Part shown: piece by piece, positions 6,612 to 14,590 of the stretch
Position numbering within the stretch: position 1 is the stretch's first letter
How the letters are laid out: the number at the start of each line of letters is the position of its first letter
DNA from: Peptoniphilus_A sp022767005
GTDB lineage: Bacteria; Bacillota; Clostridia; Tissierellales; Peptoniphilaceae
NCBI RefSeq assembly: GCF_050315115.1
Contig: NZ_JBNPOJ010000004.1
Span: forward strand, 90,454 to 154,453
Direction: 5' to 3'
Length of the DNA: 64,000 bases
Translations under genes and position numbers: made by a program
Notes under the pieces: generated by a model
Told to the model about the DNA's origin: nothing
The model's input: the letters and a program-made list of their open reading frames with translations, nothing else
The model's database searches: none

Positions 6612-8654
6612 TTAAAATTCTATGGTAACCTTAAATAAATCTCCATCAATTTCTATTTCAAAAGTTGCACCATGAGCTTTCACAAAGGATGAAGCTATTG
6701 ATAGTCCAAGACCTGAGCCTGAAGTTGTCCTTGATTTTTCACCACGAGTAAATCTTTCCATTAGATCCTCAGCTGAAATATTTAGAGGATATTTAGAAAT
6801 ATTTTTAATAGTTAGTTTAATACCATCATTGTTAAAGAGATCTACATATACTCTTGAGTTCTCCAAGGCGTATTTTGAAATATTTGAAAATAAGTTATCT
6901 AAAACCCTTGAAAATTTTTGTCCGTCAATTTCAATCATTACTTTTTCTTCTGGAAGATTTGAAATTATCTCTATATTTTTTTCAGCAATCTTATCTTCCC
7001 ATTCACCAATGGATTGTGCCACAAGTGAATTGAAGTCAAGTTCTTGTTTGTCTAACTCAATATTGTTTGATGTTGCCTTTGAAACTTCAAATAAATCTTC
7101 TATTAAAACTTTTAACTTATTTGACTTTTCATTTATTATTTTTGAATACTCCTTAATTTCATCTGCTGAATTATCCTCTTTTGAAAGCAAATCTGAATAA
7201 TTTATTATAGAAGTTAGTGGTGTTTTTAAATCGTGACTTACATTTGTAATTAATTCTGTCTTTAATCTTTCAGACTTAACCGCTTCTTCTATTGCCTTAT
7301 CTAAATTTGTGCTGATATTGTTGAAATTATCAACTATTCCATCATAGAGTCCATCATTTTTTGAAATTTCACGATTATAATTTCCCTTTACTATTTCACT
7401 TGACTCCCTATTTATTCTAATAACTTCATTAATATTTTTAAGAAGAATAATGTAAATGAAAACTCCAAATAATATCATTGGAATTATTGTTCCTCCAACT
7501 AAAGAAGAAAACAGACTTGCAAAAATTAGAAGGATCAAATATATCCCGAAGTAGACTGTTGTAAATCTTATCTTAGTCTTTCTTATATTTTCATTTTCAG
7601 AAAATTGTGAAAGTGCACTAGTAAAAATTCTGTAAATCAAAGAATTTTTGACAAGATAGTTTTCTGTATTCTTGTTAAATATACTTTTTATTAAAATTAG
7701 AAAATAATTTATTGTAAGTGAAATAATTAAAAGTCCTATCAAATATAAGAAATAAAAAACATATAAATTATAGTAAACTTGTACTAAACCAGAAATCGCT
7801 AAACCGCATACCAAAAGAATTCCAAAGAGAATTAAAACAATTTCAATAGGTAGTTTGAAAATTTTTCTCAAATTTTCATTCTCATCAACCTTTTCCATGT
7901 TCATGAAAACTGAAAATATTATAGTTAAAATAGTTGCAATTAAAATGCTAATTCCAATTTGAAATTGAACTTGATCTCTAAATACATCTCTTTCAATTTC
8001 ATTAATGACCTCATCATCTAATGAACCATAATAAGCAAACTTTAAATTTTTAATATTATACAGTCCATTTATATTTGTCATATTTTCATTTATTTGTTTT
8101 ACAAAAAACTTATCTAAAAAATTATAATTACTTTCTTCTAGTCTTTTACTTTTAATAACTTTATCAATTTTTACATTGTTATTAGAAGCAGATCCCGTTA
8201 TTAAAAAGTCATTATCTCCTAATTCAATTTCAAGAGGATCGAATTCATTTTTTTCATACTCATTAGTCAAATAAAAAGTTTTATATTCAGATTTTATTTC
8301 GGGTTGATTTATCATCCAGTCTTCTAAATACTTTTTTGGATCAAGTCCCTTTTCCTTAAGATCGTCCTTTTTCCTTTGAACTTCAATAATATTTGGATCT
8401 GTAATTACTTCTCCATTTGTGTTAAAGTATTTCAACTTATATGATTTAACTGCGTAGTTAAAAAATTTATAACTATTATCATAATTGTTAAGAGATTGCA
8501 TTATTGTATCAGAGACTCTATTTTTTGTCATTATCTTTCTATAATCGGAATCTGAACCCATAGAAAATAAAAACATACTTAATAACATAGAAATCAGTGA
8601 TATCGCAAAAATTATTAAAGCATAATAGCTAAGTTTGTAAGAATTTTTTTTCAT
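6612..8654 (-). CDS. Membrane sensor histidine kinase
   Basis: A 680-residue sensor kinase. One N-terminal helix (residues about 9-32) precedes an external domain of about 200 residues. Four to six further helices span residues about 230-405. A HAMP-like linker, a HisKA domain with phospho-accepting His474 in NVSHDLKTPLTSIINYSDLL, and a HATPase domain with an N box (DNLFSNISKYA) and G box (SGSGLGLSIA) complete it. The start overlaps the response regulator stop by one base (TAATG), so both are made together. The extra membrane helices resemble kinases that sense membrane or envelope signals, but the ligand is unknown. It ends at a strong terminator. Confidence 0.9.
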   Translation of the reverse strand: MKKNSYKLSYYALIIFAISLISMLLSMFLFSMGSDSDYRKIMTKNRVSDTIMQSLNNYDNSYKFFNYAVKSYKLKYFNTNGEVITDPNIIEVQRKKDDLKEKGLDPKKYLEDWMINQPEIKSEYKTFYLTNEYEKNEFDPLEIELGDNDFLITGSASNNNVKIDKVIKSKRLEESNYNFLDKFFVKQINENMTNINGLYNIKNLKFAYYGSLDDEVINEIERDVFRDQVQFQIGISILIATILTIIFSVFMNMEKVDENENLRKIFKLPIEIVLILFGILLVCGLAISGLVQVYYNLYVFYFLYLIGLLIISLTINYFLILIKSIFNKNTENYLVKNSLIYRIFTSALSQFSENENIRKTKIRFTTVYFGIYLILLIFASLFSSLVGGTIIPMILFGVFIYIILLKNINEVIRINRESSEIVKGNYNREISKNDGLYDGIVDNFNNISTNLDKAIEEAVKSERLKTELITNVSHDLKTPLTSIINYSDLLSKEDNSADEIKEYSKIINEKSNKLKVLIEDLFEVSKATSNNIELDKQELDFNSLVAQSIGEWEDKIAEKNIEIISNLPEEKVMIEIDGQKFSRVLDNLFSNISKYALENSRVYVDLFNNDGIKLTIKNISKYPLNISAEDLMERFTRGEKSRTTSGSGLGLSIASSFVKAHGATFEIEIDGDLFKVTIEF

Positions 8655-9352
8655 TATTTTCGCCTCAAATCTTCAAATTTGTATCCAAGTCCCCACTGCA
8701 CCTTTAGGTACATTGGCTTCTTTGGATTTACTTCGATTTTTTCTCTAATTCTCCTAATGTGAACAGTTACAGTTTTTGCTTCAATTGCAGGTTCATTCCA
8801 CACGCTTTCATAAATTTCTTCAATTGAAAAAACTATATTTGGATTTTTCATTAGAAGTTCCAAAATTTTAAACTCAATAGAAGTTAGCGTTACTGGTTTA
8901 TCCTCTACATAGGCAATCTTCTGTGCTAAATCTAATTTTATGCTTCCTATTTCAATAAAATTTCTATCGTTTTTCAAATCATAGGCATAAAATCTTCTAA
9001 GATTACTCTTCACACGAGCGATAAGCTCCATTGGATTGAAGGGCTTTTGAATATAATCGTCAGCTCCAATATTAAGTCCAAAAATTTTGTCAGTGTCCTC
9101 TGATTTTGCAGATAAAATAATTATTGGGACTACAGAGATTTCCCTTAGCTTAATAATAGCTTCTTCGCCAGATAAATTTGGCATCATTAAATCCATTATT
9201 ATTAGATCAATTTTTTCATTTCTAAAAATTTTTATAGCTTCAAGACCATCATATGCATAAAAAATATTAAAATTTTCATTTTTAAGATAAATTCCAATGG
9301 ACCTTGCAATTTCCTTGTCGTCCTCAGCAATTAAAATATTGTATCTATCCAT
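8654..9352 (-). CDS. OmpR-family response regulator
   Basis: A 232-residue regulator with a receiver domain (acidic pocket AEDD at residues 9-12, phospho-acceptor Asp54 in IIMDLMMP, conserved Lys in DDYIQKPF) and a C-terminal winged helix (ARVKSN linker, LTSIEFKILELLM, KTVTVHIRRIREKIE, VQWGLGYKF). It is first in a two-gene operon with its kinase. It resembles the VanR/WalR-like group found in Clostridia; the regulon cannot be read from sequence. The ribosome site is AAGGAGGGATGTA before the ATG. Confidence 0.92.
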   Translation of the reverse strand: MDRYNILIAEDDKEIARSIGIYLKNENFNIFYAYDGLEAIKIFRNEKIDLIIMDLMMPNLSGEEAIIKLREISVVPIIILSAKSEDTDKIFGLNIGADDYIQKPFNPMELIARVKSNLRRFYAYDLKNDRNFIEIGSIKLDLAQKIAYVEDKPVTLTSIEFKILELLMKNPNIVFSIEEIYESVWNEPAIEAKTVTVHIRRIREKIEVNPKKPMYLKVQWGLGYKFEDLRRK

Positions 9353-9437
9353 TACATCCCTCCTTGTTTAATTATAATAGCAAATAATAATTACAAATAT
9401 TCTTACAAAATCTTACAAATTTATTAAATAATACTAA

Positions 9438-9800
9438 TTAAAATCTTCCTAGTATTAAAAGCCTTGCAAAATGTATTGCAACAAGAGAAAAAACTATGCT
9501 AAGAGCAGCGTAAAAAATTGAATTCAAAAAATTTCCATTATTTTCTAAATTAAATATATCAAAGGCAAAAGTAGAAAAAGTCGTGAATCCTCCACAAAAT
9601 CCAACTTTCATAAATATAACTAGTCTTGAATCTAATTTATTTTTTTCTGCGTAAAAGGCAATTAATGCAATCAAAAAAGATCCTATTACATTTATTATAA
9701 AAGTTGAAAATGGGAAATCCACACCACTTTTTATATTATTAGATAAAAAATATCTTAAGGAAGACCCCAATGCTCCGCCTAATGCTACATATAAATACAT
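9438..9800 (-). CDS. crcB: CrcB/Fluc fluoride channel
   Basis: A 120-residue, four-helix membrane protein that forms a dimeric fluoride export channel. Family motifs are clear: GGALGSSLRYFLSN near the N-terminus, FPFSTFIINVIGSFLIA with the conserved Asn, and GFCGGFTTFSTFAFD with the Phe/Ser/Thr track. It is a single copy here, so the channel is probably a homodimer. I looked for a fluoride riboswitch in the short upstream region shared with the divergent permease gene and did not see one. Confidence 0.92.
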   Translation of the reverse strand: MYLYVALGGALGSSLRYFLSNNIKSGVDFPFSTFIINVIGSFLIALIAFYAEKNKLDSRLVIFMKVGFCGGFTTFSTFAFDIFNLENNGNFLNSIFYAALSIVFSLVAIHFARLLILGRF

Positions 9801-9860
9801 ATTTACTCCTTTCTAATACTTATTGTATGTCAAAAACTTATATGCTAAAATCATTTTTGT

Positions 9861-9866
9861 TATAAT
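9861..9866 (+). promoter_or_regulatory. -10 element of the NCS2 permease gene
   Basis: TATAAT lies 22 nt before the GTG start. The -35 region (TTATAT at 9838-9843, 17 nt upstream) is weak. Confidence 0.5.
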
Positions 9867-9888
9867 TATATTAAAAAAGGAGTTTATT

Positions 9889-11208
9889 GTGAAGAAATAC
9901 ATTGGAATGAAACTAGAATATGAAGTTGATGATAAACCAAGTTTTTTTAAATCCTCACTGCTTGGATTTCAAAATATTTTGACTGCTTTTAGTGGAATTA
10001 TCGCTGTACCACTAAGTATTGCAGCCATAGCTGGTACTAATGTAGCAGAAACTTCTATACTTATTTCTGCTGCACTACTTGCATCTGGTATTTGTTCTTT
10101 TATACAAACTAAGGGGATTTTTAAAGGCAATGCAAAGGTCGGTATAGGTCTTCCAACAATTATGGGAACTGACTTTGGCTTTGTACCACCTGCCAATGCT
10201 GTCATTAACACTATGGGTGGTGGACTTGCAGGTTACTTTGGTGCAACGATTTTAGGTGCACTTTTAGAATTAATACTCAGCTTTTTTATTAAACCACTTT
10301 TAAAATTTTTCCCAGAAGTAGTTACTGGAACTGTTATTACGCTAATTGGAATAACTATGATGCCCGTTGCCTTTGATTGGGTTGGCGGAGGATATGGTGC
10401 AGAAAATTATGGAGATCCGCTTTTTATTGGAATTGCCGTCTTTACTTTTCTACTCATAATTTTTATAAATCATTACGGAAGAGGTTTTGCGACTACCGCA
10501 TCAGTATTTATTGCAATGATAATTTCTTATATTATTTGTATTCCATTGGGTCTTGTAGATTTTTCACAAGTTGCAGCTGCACCTTGGATAAAAATTCCAG
10601 AGTTATTTCCTTTTGGAGTTAAATTTGATTTGAGATTTGTCGTTCCCTTTATCGCTGGTTATCTTGTAACTATAATAGAAACTGTTGGAGTTATGAAAAC
10701 TCTTGGTACTGTTTGTGAAGTTGAACTATCTGATACAGATATCTCTAGTGGAGTTAGAGCTGATGCTATTGGTTCTATGTTATCTCCAGTATTTGGTTCA
10801 GGTGCAGCACAAACTTTCAGTCAAAATGTTGGACTAATCCCACTTACAAAATGTGCGTCAAAAAAAGTTGCACTTTTTTCATCTTTTATATTAATAATAA
10901 TGAGCTTTTGTCCTAAATTTGCCACTTTAGTTTCAATTATGCCTTCACCTATTCTTGGAGGTGCAGGAATTCTTATGTTCGGTACAATTTTAGCTTCAGG
11001 TATGCAAGCACTTAGCAAGGCAAAATTTTCCACAAAAAATATTATGATTATTGCCGGAGGAATTGGCGTTGGAATTGGTATTACAATGAGACCTGACATT
11101 GTTTCAAAACTTCCAAGTTTAATCTCAGCACTTTTTTCATCTGGTATATCAGGTGGAACTATTGTAGCTGTAATATTAAATATTTTGCTAGTTGAAAAAG
11201 ATTATTAA
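9889..11208 (+). CDS. NCS2-family purine/xanthine-uracil permease
   Basis: A 439-residue inner-membrane nucleobase transporter of the NCS2 (nucleobase-cation symporter 2) family. Family features include about 12-14 helices, the early FQNILTAFSGIIAVPLSIA segment, an IETVGVMKTLG helix carrying a conserved acidic residue, and the FGSGAAQTFSQNVGLIPLTK signature near residue 300. I use the GTG at 9889, preceded by AAGGAG at 6 nt, instead of an in-frame ATG at 9823, because the TATAAT box at 9861-9866 lies between them. No purine riboswitch is visible in the short leader. The substrate within the family (xanthine, urate, uracil) cannot be settled. Confidence 0.9.
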   Translation: MKKYIGMKLEYEVDDKPSFFKSSLLGFQNILTAFSGIIAVPLSIAAIAGTNVAETSILISAALLASGICSFIQTKGIFKGNAKVGIGLPTIMGTDFGFVPPANAVINTMGGGLAGYFGATILGALLELILSFFIKPLLKFFPEVVTGTVITLIGITMMPVAFDWVGGGYGAENYGDPLFIGIAVFTFLLIIFINHYGRGFATTASVFIAMIISYIICIPLGLVDFSQVAAAPWIKIPELFPFGVKFDLRFVVPFIAGYLVTIIETVGVMKTLGTVCEVELSDTDISSGVRADAIGSMLSPVFGSGAAQTFSQNVGLIPLTKCASKKVALFSSFILIIMSFCPKFATLVSIMPSPILGGAGILMFGTILASGMQALSKAKFSTKNIMIIAGGIGVGIGITMRPDIVSKLPSLISALFSSGISGGTIVAVILNILLVEKDY

Positions 11209-11211
11209 GAG

Positions 11212-11237
11212 AAACTGCCCTTGTGGCAGTTTTTTTG
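11212..11237 (+). terminator. Intrinsic terminator after the NCS2 permease gene
   Basis: Stem AAACTGCC / GGCAGTTT with a five-base loop, followed by a run of T. Confidence 0.9.
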
Positions 11238-11269
11238 TACAAATATTTTTATAAAGCCTCTTACTATGC

Positions 11270-11275
11270 TATAAT
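11270..11275 (+). promoter_or_regulatory. Extended -10 element of alr
   Basis: TGCTATAAT, a full -10 with the extended TG, lies about 35 nt before the alr start. The -35 (TTTTAT) is weak, which is common with an extended -10. Confidence 0.6.
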
Positions 11276-11310
11276 ATTAAAAGAAATTCTCGTTTTGAAA
11301 GGATAATAAA

Positions 11311-12468
11311 ATGAAGGACTTTTTGACAAGACCGGCTTGGATTGAAATAAACTTAGATAATTTTGAAAATAATATTAAGGAAATTAAAAATCTCGTAGGC
11401 GAAAATACTGAAGTTATGAGTGTAGTAAAAAGCGATGCTTATAGACTTGGAGCTGTTCCCCTTTCTTACATATCCATGGAACTTGGAATAAAATTTTATG
11501 CTGTGGCAACTCTAGGAGAAGCTTTGACTTTTAGGAAAGAATTTCCCAATTCGGATATATTAATTCTTGGCTACACTCCACCGCATCTTTATGAACATGC
11601 AATTAAAAATGATATTACGCTTAATCTTTATTCACTTGACGATGCCACTAATCTTGATGCTATTGCAAAACAAATTCATAAAATTGCAAAAATTCATATT
11701 GCCGTAGATAGTGGAATGTCTAGGATTGGCTTTATACCTAATAAAAATTCTTTAGACGAAGTCATAAAAATTTTCCAACTTAAAAATATTTATGTAGAAG
11801 GAATTTTTTCACACTTTGCAGCTTGTGAATCAGACCCTGAATTTACAAAAAAGCAGTTTAACTCCTTTAAAAATTTTATAAGAGAAATTGAAGATAAGGG
11901 CTATAATTTCAAATATAGACATATTGCAAATTCTTCTTCTGTTTTATATCACAGAGAATACGATCTAGATATGGTAAGACCAGGTATTATTCAATATGGT
12001 TATACTGACAGCAAAAAACTTCCAGAGGAGTTTAATTTAAAAGAAATACTTTCAATAAAAGCAGAAATATCTTCTATAAGAAAGGTAAAATGCGGCGAAA
12101 CTGTTGGCTATGAAAGATTTTATAAATGCACTAAAGATACAAAAGTCGTTACTCTTCCCATTGGATATGCAGATGCCTTTCCTCGAATTTTATCTGAAAA
12201 ATTAGAAGTATTAATAAATGGAAAAAGGTGTAAACAAATTGGCTTAATATGTATGGATCAAATGATGATAGATGCAACAGGTGTTGATTGCAAAATTGGT
12301 GATGAAGTTGTTTTAATTGGCAAACAAGGTGATGAAGAAATTAAAGTAAGAGATATATGTAAATTTTCTGGCGACTGCGAAACATCTTTTATCACACATC
12401 TTAATAGGAGATTGCCAAAATATTATTACAGACATGGTGAACTTGTCCATGTTTCTCAAATGGATTAA
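11311..12468 (+). CDS. alr: Alanine racemase
   Basis: A PLP enzyme that converts L-alanine to D-alanine for peptidoglycan. The PLP lysine lies in VMSVVKSDAYRLGA near residue 40. Other family segments are HIAVDSGMSRIGF, YRHIANSSSVL, VRPGIIQYGY, the catalytic tyrosine region ETVGYERFY and CMDQMMIDATG. Length of 385 residues is normal for the family. A GAAAGGATAATAAA site precedes the ATG. It has its own promoter and stands alone between two terminators. The usual glycine-rich YGHGA is YRLGA here, a mild departure. Confidence 0.95.
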   Translation: MKDFLTRPAWIEINLDNFENNIKEIKNLVGENTEVMSVVKSDAYRLGAVPLSYISMELGIKFYAVATLGEALTFRKEFPNSDILILGYTPPHLYEHAIKNDITLNLYSLDDATNLDAIAKQIHKIAKIHIAVDSGMSRIGFIPNKNSLDEVIKIFQLKNIYVEGIFSHFAACESDPEFTKKQFNSFKNFIREIEDKGYNFKYRHIANSSSVLYHREYDLDMVRPGIIQYGYTDSKKLPEEFNLKEILSIKAEISSIRKVKCGETVGYERFYKCTKDTKVVTLPIGYADAFPRILSEKLEVLINGKRCKQIGLICMDQMMIDATGVDCKIGDEVVLIGKQGDEEIKVRDICKFSGDCETSFITHLNRRLPKYYYRHGELVHVSQMD

Positions 12469-12516
12469 AAATATAAGTACAAAGGTTGTTAAACTTTCTA
12501 TTCTTTAGCATATAAA

Positions 12517-12538
12517 AAGAGAGTCCTAAGACTCTCTT
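12517..12538 (-). terminator. Bidirectional terminator between alr and spoVG
   Basis: Stem AAGAGAGTC / GACTCTCTT with loop CTAA. On the minus strand TTTTTA follows and ends spoVG transcription. On the plus strand the T run is weaker but can serve alr. Confidence 0.85.
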
Positions 12539-12541
12539 ATA

Positions 12542-12847
12542 TTATTCTTCAGTTTTTTCTTCTTGTTTTTCTGCTTCTTCTGAATCTAATTTTTCTTTTA
12601 CAGCATAATATTCTTTAAAAATAACATCTTCTAATTCTTTTCTTGCTTCGGCATTAATTGGATGAGCAATGTCTCTGTACTCTCCATTAGAAAGTCTTCT
12701 GCTTGGCATTGCTAAAAATAAAGATTCATTTCCTTCTATTATTTTTATATCATGAAGCACAAATTCGTTATCAAAGGTTACAGATACTATTGCTTTAAGC
12801 TTTCCTTCTGTTGGTAATTTGCGAAGTCTTACATCAGTTATGTTCAT
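12542..12847 (-). CDS. spoVG: SpoVG, RNA-binding global regulator
   Basis: A 101-residue protein of the SpoVG family (MNITDVRLRKLPTEGKLKAI, then FLAMPSRRLSNGEYRDIAHPI), ending in a Glu/Lys tail. SpoVG binds nucleic acid and acts in cell division, envelope and virulence regulation in Firmicutes that do not sporulate; no other sporulation gene is seen here. I start at the ATG at 12847, preceded by AGAGGG; the longer frame to 12886 lacks a site. It is monocistronic and convergent with alr. Confidence 0.93.
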   Translation of the reverse strand: MNITDVRLRKLPTEGKLKAIVSVTFDNEFVLHDIKIIEGNESLFLAMPSRRLSNGEYRDIAHPINAEARKELEDVIFKEYYAVKEKLDSEEAEKQEEKTEE

Positions 12848-12978
12848 ACAAGTATCCCTCTCTTTCTTTATGATATTATAGCACAAATAAGATACATAAT
12901 AAACGCTTTAATTAAAATTTTTCCTTTAATCTATTTAATTTTAATGTTTATTATTTTTTCTTTGTAAAATTTTTGTGA

Positions 12979-12984
12979 TATAAT
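12979..12984 (+). promoter_or_regulatory. Extended -10 element of murC
   Basis: TGATATAAT, an extended -10, lies 23 nt before the TTG start of murC. Confidence 0.55.
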
Positions 12985-13007
12985 GAAAAAGAACTGGAGG
13001 AAGTAAA

Positions 13008-14390
13008 TTGTTTGAAATTAATATAGATAATAGTAATTATAAAAATATATTTTTTATAGGAATTGGTGGAATAAGTATGTCTGCACTTGCAGAGCTCATG
13101 CTTTATAAAGGCTATAATGTCTATGGAAGCGACAGAAGTCCCTCTATAAATACAGAAAAATTAGAAAAAAATGGCGCTACAATATATTACGAGCACAAAA
13201 AGGAACATATTTATAATATGGACCTTGTAATTTTTACTGATGCGATTTCCTTTGACAACGAAGAATATATAGCAGCTGTAAAAGAAAAAATAGACCTAGT
13301 TGATAGAGCTACATTTTTAGGTGCTATAATGAAAAATTACGATTATTCCATTGCTGTATCAGGAACTCATGGCAAGACAACTACAACTTCCATGATAACA
13401 GAAATTATAAAAGACCTAGAAATTAATCCAACAATTATGCTTGGTGGTCAATTAAAAGATATTGATGGCAATATTAAAATTGGCGACGAAAAATTATTTT
13501 TGACAGAGGCTTGTGAATACAAGGCAAATATTTTAAAATATTTTCCTACTACAGAAATTGTTTTAAATATTGATGAAGATCATTTAGACTATTTTGACAA
13601 TATTGACCATATAATTAAAACTTTTAAAGGCTATGTTGATAATCTTCATAAAGATAATTATGTAATTTTAAATATTGATGACGAAAATGTTAATTCTCTC
13701 TTCCCAATTGATAACTGTAAAGTCTTTACTTTTGGAATAAATAATAATGCAGATTTAATGGCAAAAAATATTGAGTTTAACGAAAATGGCTTCCCAATTT
13801 ATGATTTGTATTTAAATGGTAAAAAGGTAAATCATATTGAGCTTTCAGTCCTTGGAAAGCACAATGTATTAAACTCTCTTGCCGCAATTGCTGCAACCTA
13901 TGTAAACAATATTCCACTTGAAAATGCAATTATCGGGCTTAAAAATTATAAAGGTGTAGAAAGAAGACTTGAAGAAAAGGGCTACTACAAAGGAACAAAA
14001 GTTATGGACGATTATGCTCATCATCCAACGGAAATAAAATCATCAATTCACGCAATTAAAAATGCTTGCAAGGGAAAATTATACACAATTTTTCAACCTC
14101 ACACTTACACAAGAACAAAACTTTTGTTAGATGCCTTTGCCAACTCCTTTGACGAGTCAGATGTAATTATAATTACAGATATTTATGCAGCACGTGAAAA
14201 AGATTATGGTGATATTCACTCAAAAACTTTAAGAGATGCCATTTCCGAACACCGAGACAATGCCTTTTATATTTCTGGATTTGAAGACATAGTAAAATTC
14301 ATTAAAGAAAATATCAAAAAGGGTGATGTTGTTGTAACTATGGGTGCTGGCGATGTATATAAAATTGGCGAAATGATTTTAGAAAAATAA
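13008..14390 (+). CDS. murC: UDP-N-acetylmuramate--L-alanine ligase
   Basis: MurC adds L-alanine to UDP-MurNAc, the first amino acid step of peptidoglycan precursor synthesis in the cytosol. The 460-residue protein shows the N-terminal UDP-binding loop (FFIGIGGISMSALAELM), the ATP loop SGTHGKTTTTSMI, LTEACEYKANILKYFP, NIDEDHLDYF, and the C-terminal YAHHPTEIKSSI and FQPHTYTRTKLL motifs. Initiation is at a TTG with GGAGGAAGTAAA in front. It is monocistronic, about 0.5 kb from alr, which makes D-alanine for the same pathway. Confidence 0.96.
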   Translation: MFEINIDNSNYKNIFFIGIGGISMSALAELMLYKGYNVYGSDRSPSINTEKLEKNGATIYYEHKKEHIYNMDLVIFTDAISFDNEEYIAAVKEKIDLVDRATFLGAIMKNYDYSIAVSGTHGKTTTTSMITEIIKDLEINPTIMLGGQLKDIDGNIKIGDEKLFLTEACEYKANILKYFPTTEIVLNIDEDHLDYFDNIDHIIKTFKGYVDNLHKDNYVILNIDDENVNSLFPIDNCKVFTFGINNNADLMAKNIEFNENGFPIYDLYLNGKKVNHIELSVLGKHNVLNSLAAIAATYVNNIPLENAIIGLKNYKGVERRLEEKGYYKGTKVMDDYAHHPTEIKSSIHAIKNACKGKLYTIFQPHTYTRTKLLLDAFANSFDESDVIIITDIYAAREKDYGDIHSKTLRDAISEHRDNAFYISGFEDIVKFIKENIKKGDVVVTMGAGDVYKIGEMILEK

Positions 14391-14411
14391 ATTTAGTATT
14401 AACGATTTATT

Positions 14412-14436
14412 GGAACTCCTTTGAGTTCCTTTTTTA
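14412..14436 (+). terminator. Intrinsic terminator after murC
   Basis: Stem GGAACTC / GAGTTCC, loop CTTT, followed by seven T. Confidence 0.92.
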
Positions 14437-14524
14437 TTGAAATATCATCAAATTAAATTCAATCTATTTGGCAGACATAGTAAAGATCGTAAAATATTTT
14501 ATCTACTATTTTTTAATCATCTAT

Positions 14525-14578
14525 AAAAAAGATCCTATAGAAATAGATTTTTAAAATCTACATCTATAAGACCTATTT
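14525..14578 (-). terminator. Intrinsic terminator after the phosphodiester glycosidase gene
   Basis: Long minus-strand hairpin: GGTCTTATAGA pairs with TCTATAGGATC through a TAGATTTT/AAAATCTA inner stem, and TTTTTT follows. Confidence 0.75.
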
Positions 14579-14590
14579 TTGTAAATTCAT

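Noticed and set aside
9801..9888. Fluoride or purine riboswitch between crcB and the NCS2 permease gene
   Set aside because: The gap is only about 90 nt and holds a promoter; none of the conserved core sequences of either riboswitch is present.
9823..9888. Longer NCS2 permease start at ATG 9823
   Set aside because: The TATAAT box lies inside this extension and AAGGAG fits the GTG at 9889.
12542..12847. SpoVG as evidence of sporulation
   Set aside because: SpoVG is common in non-sporulating Firmicutes and no other sporulation gene is seen.
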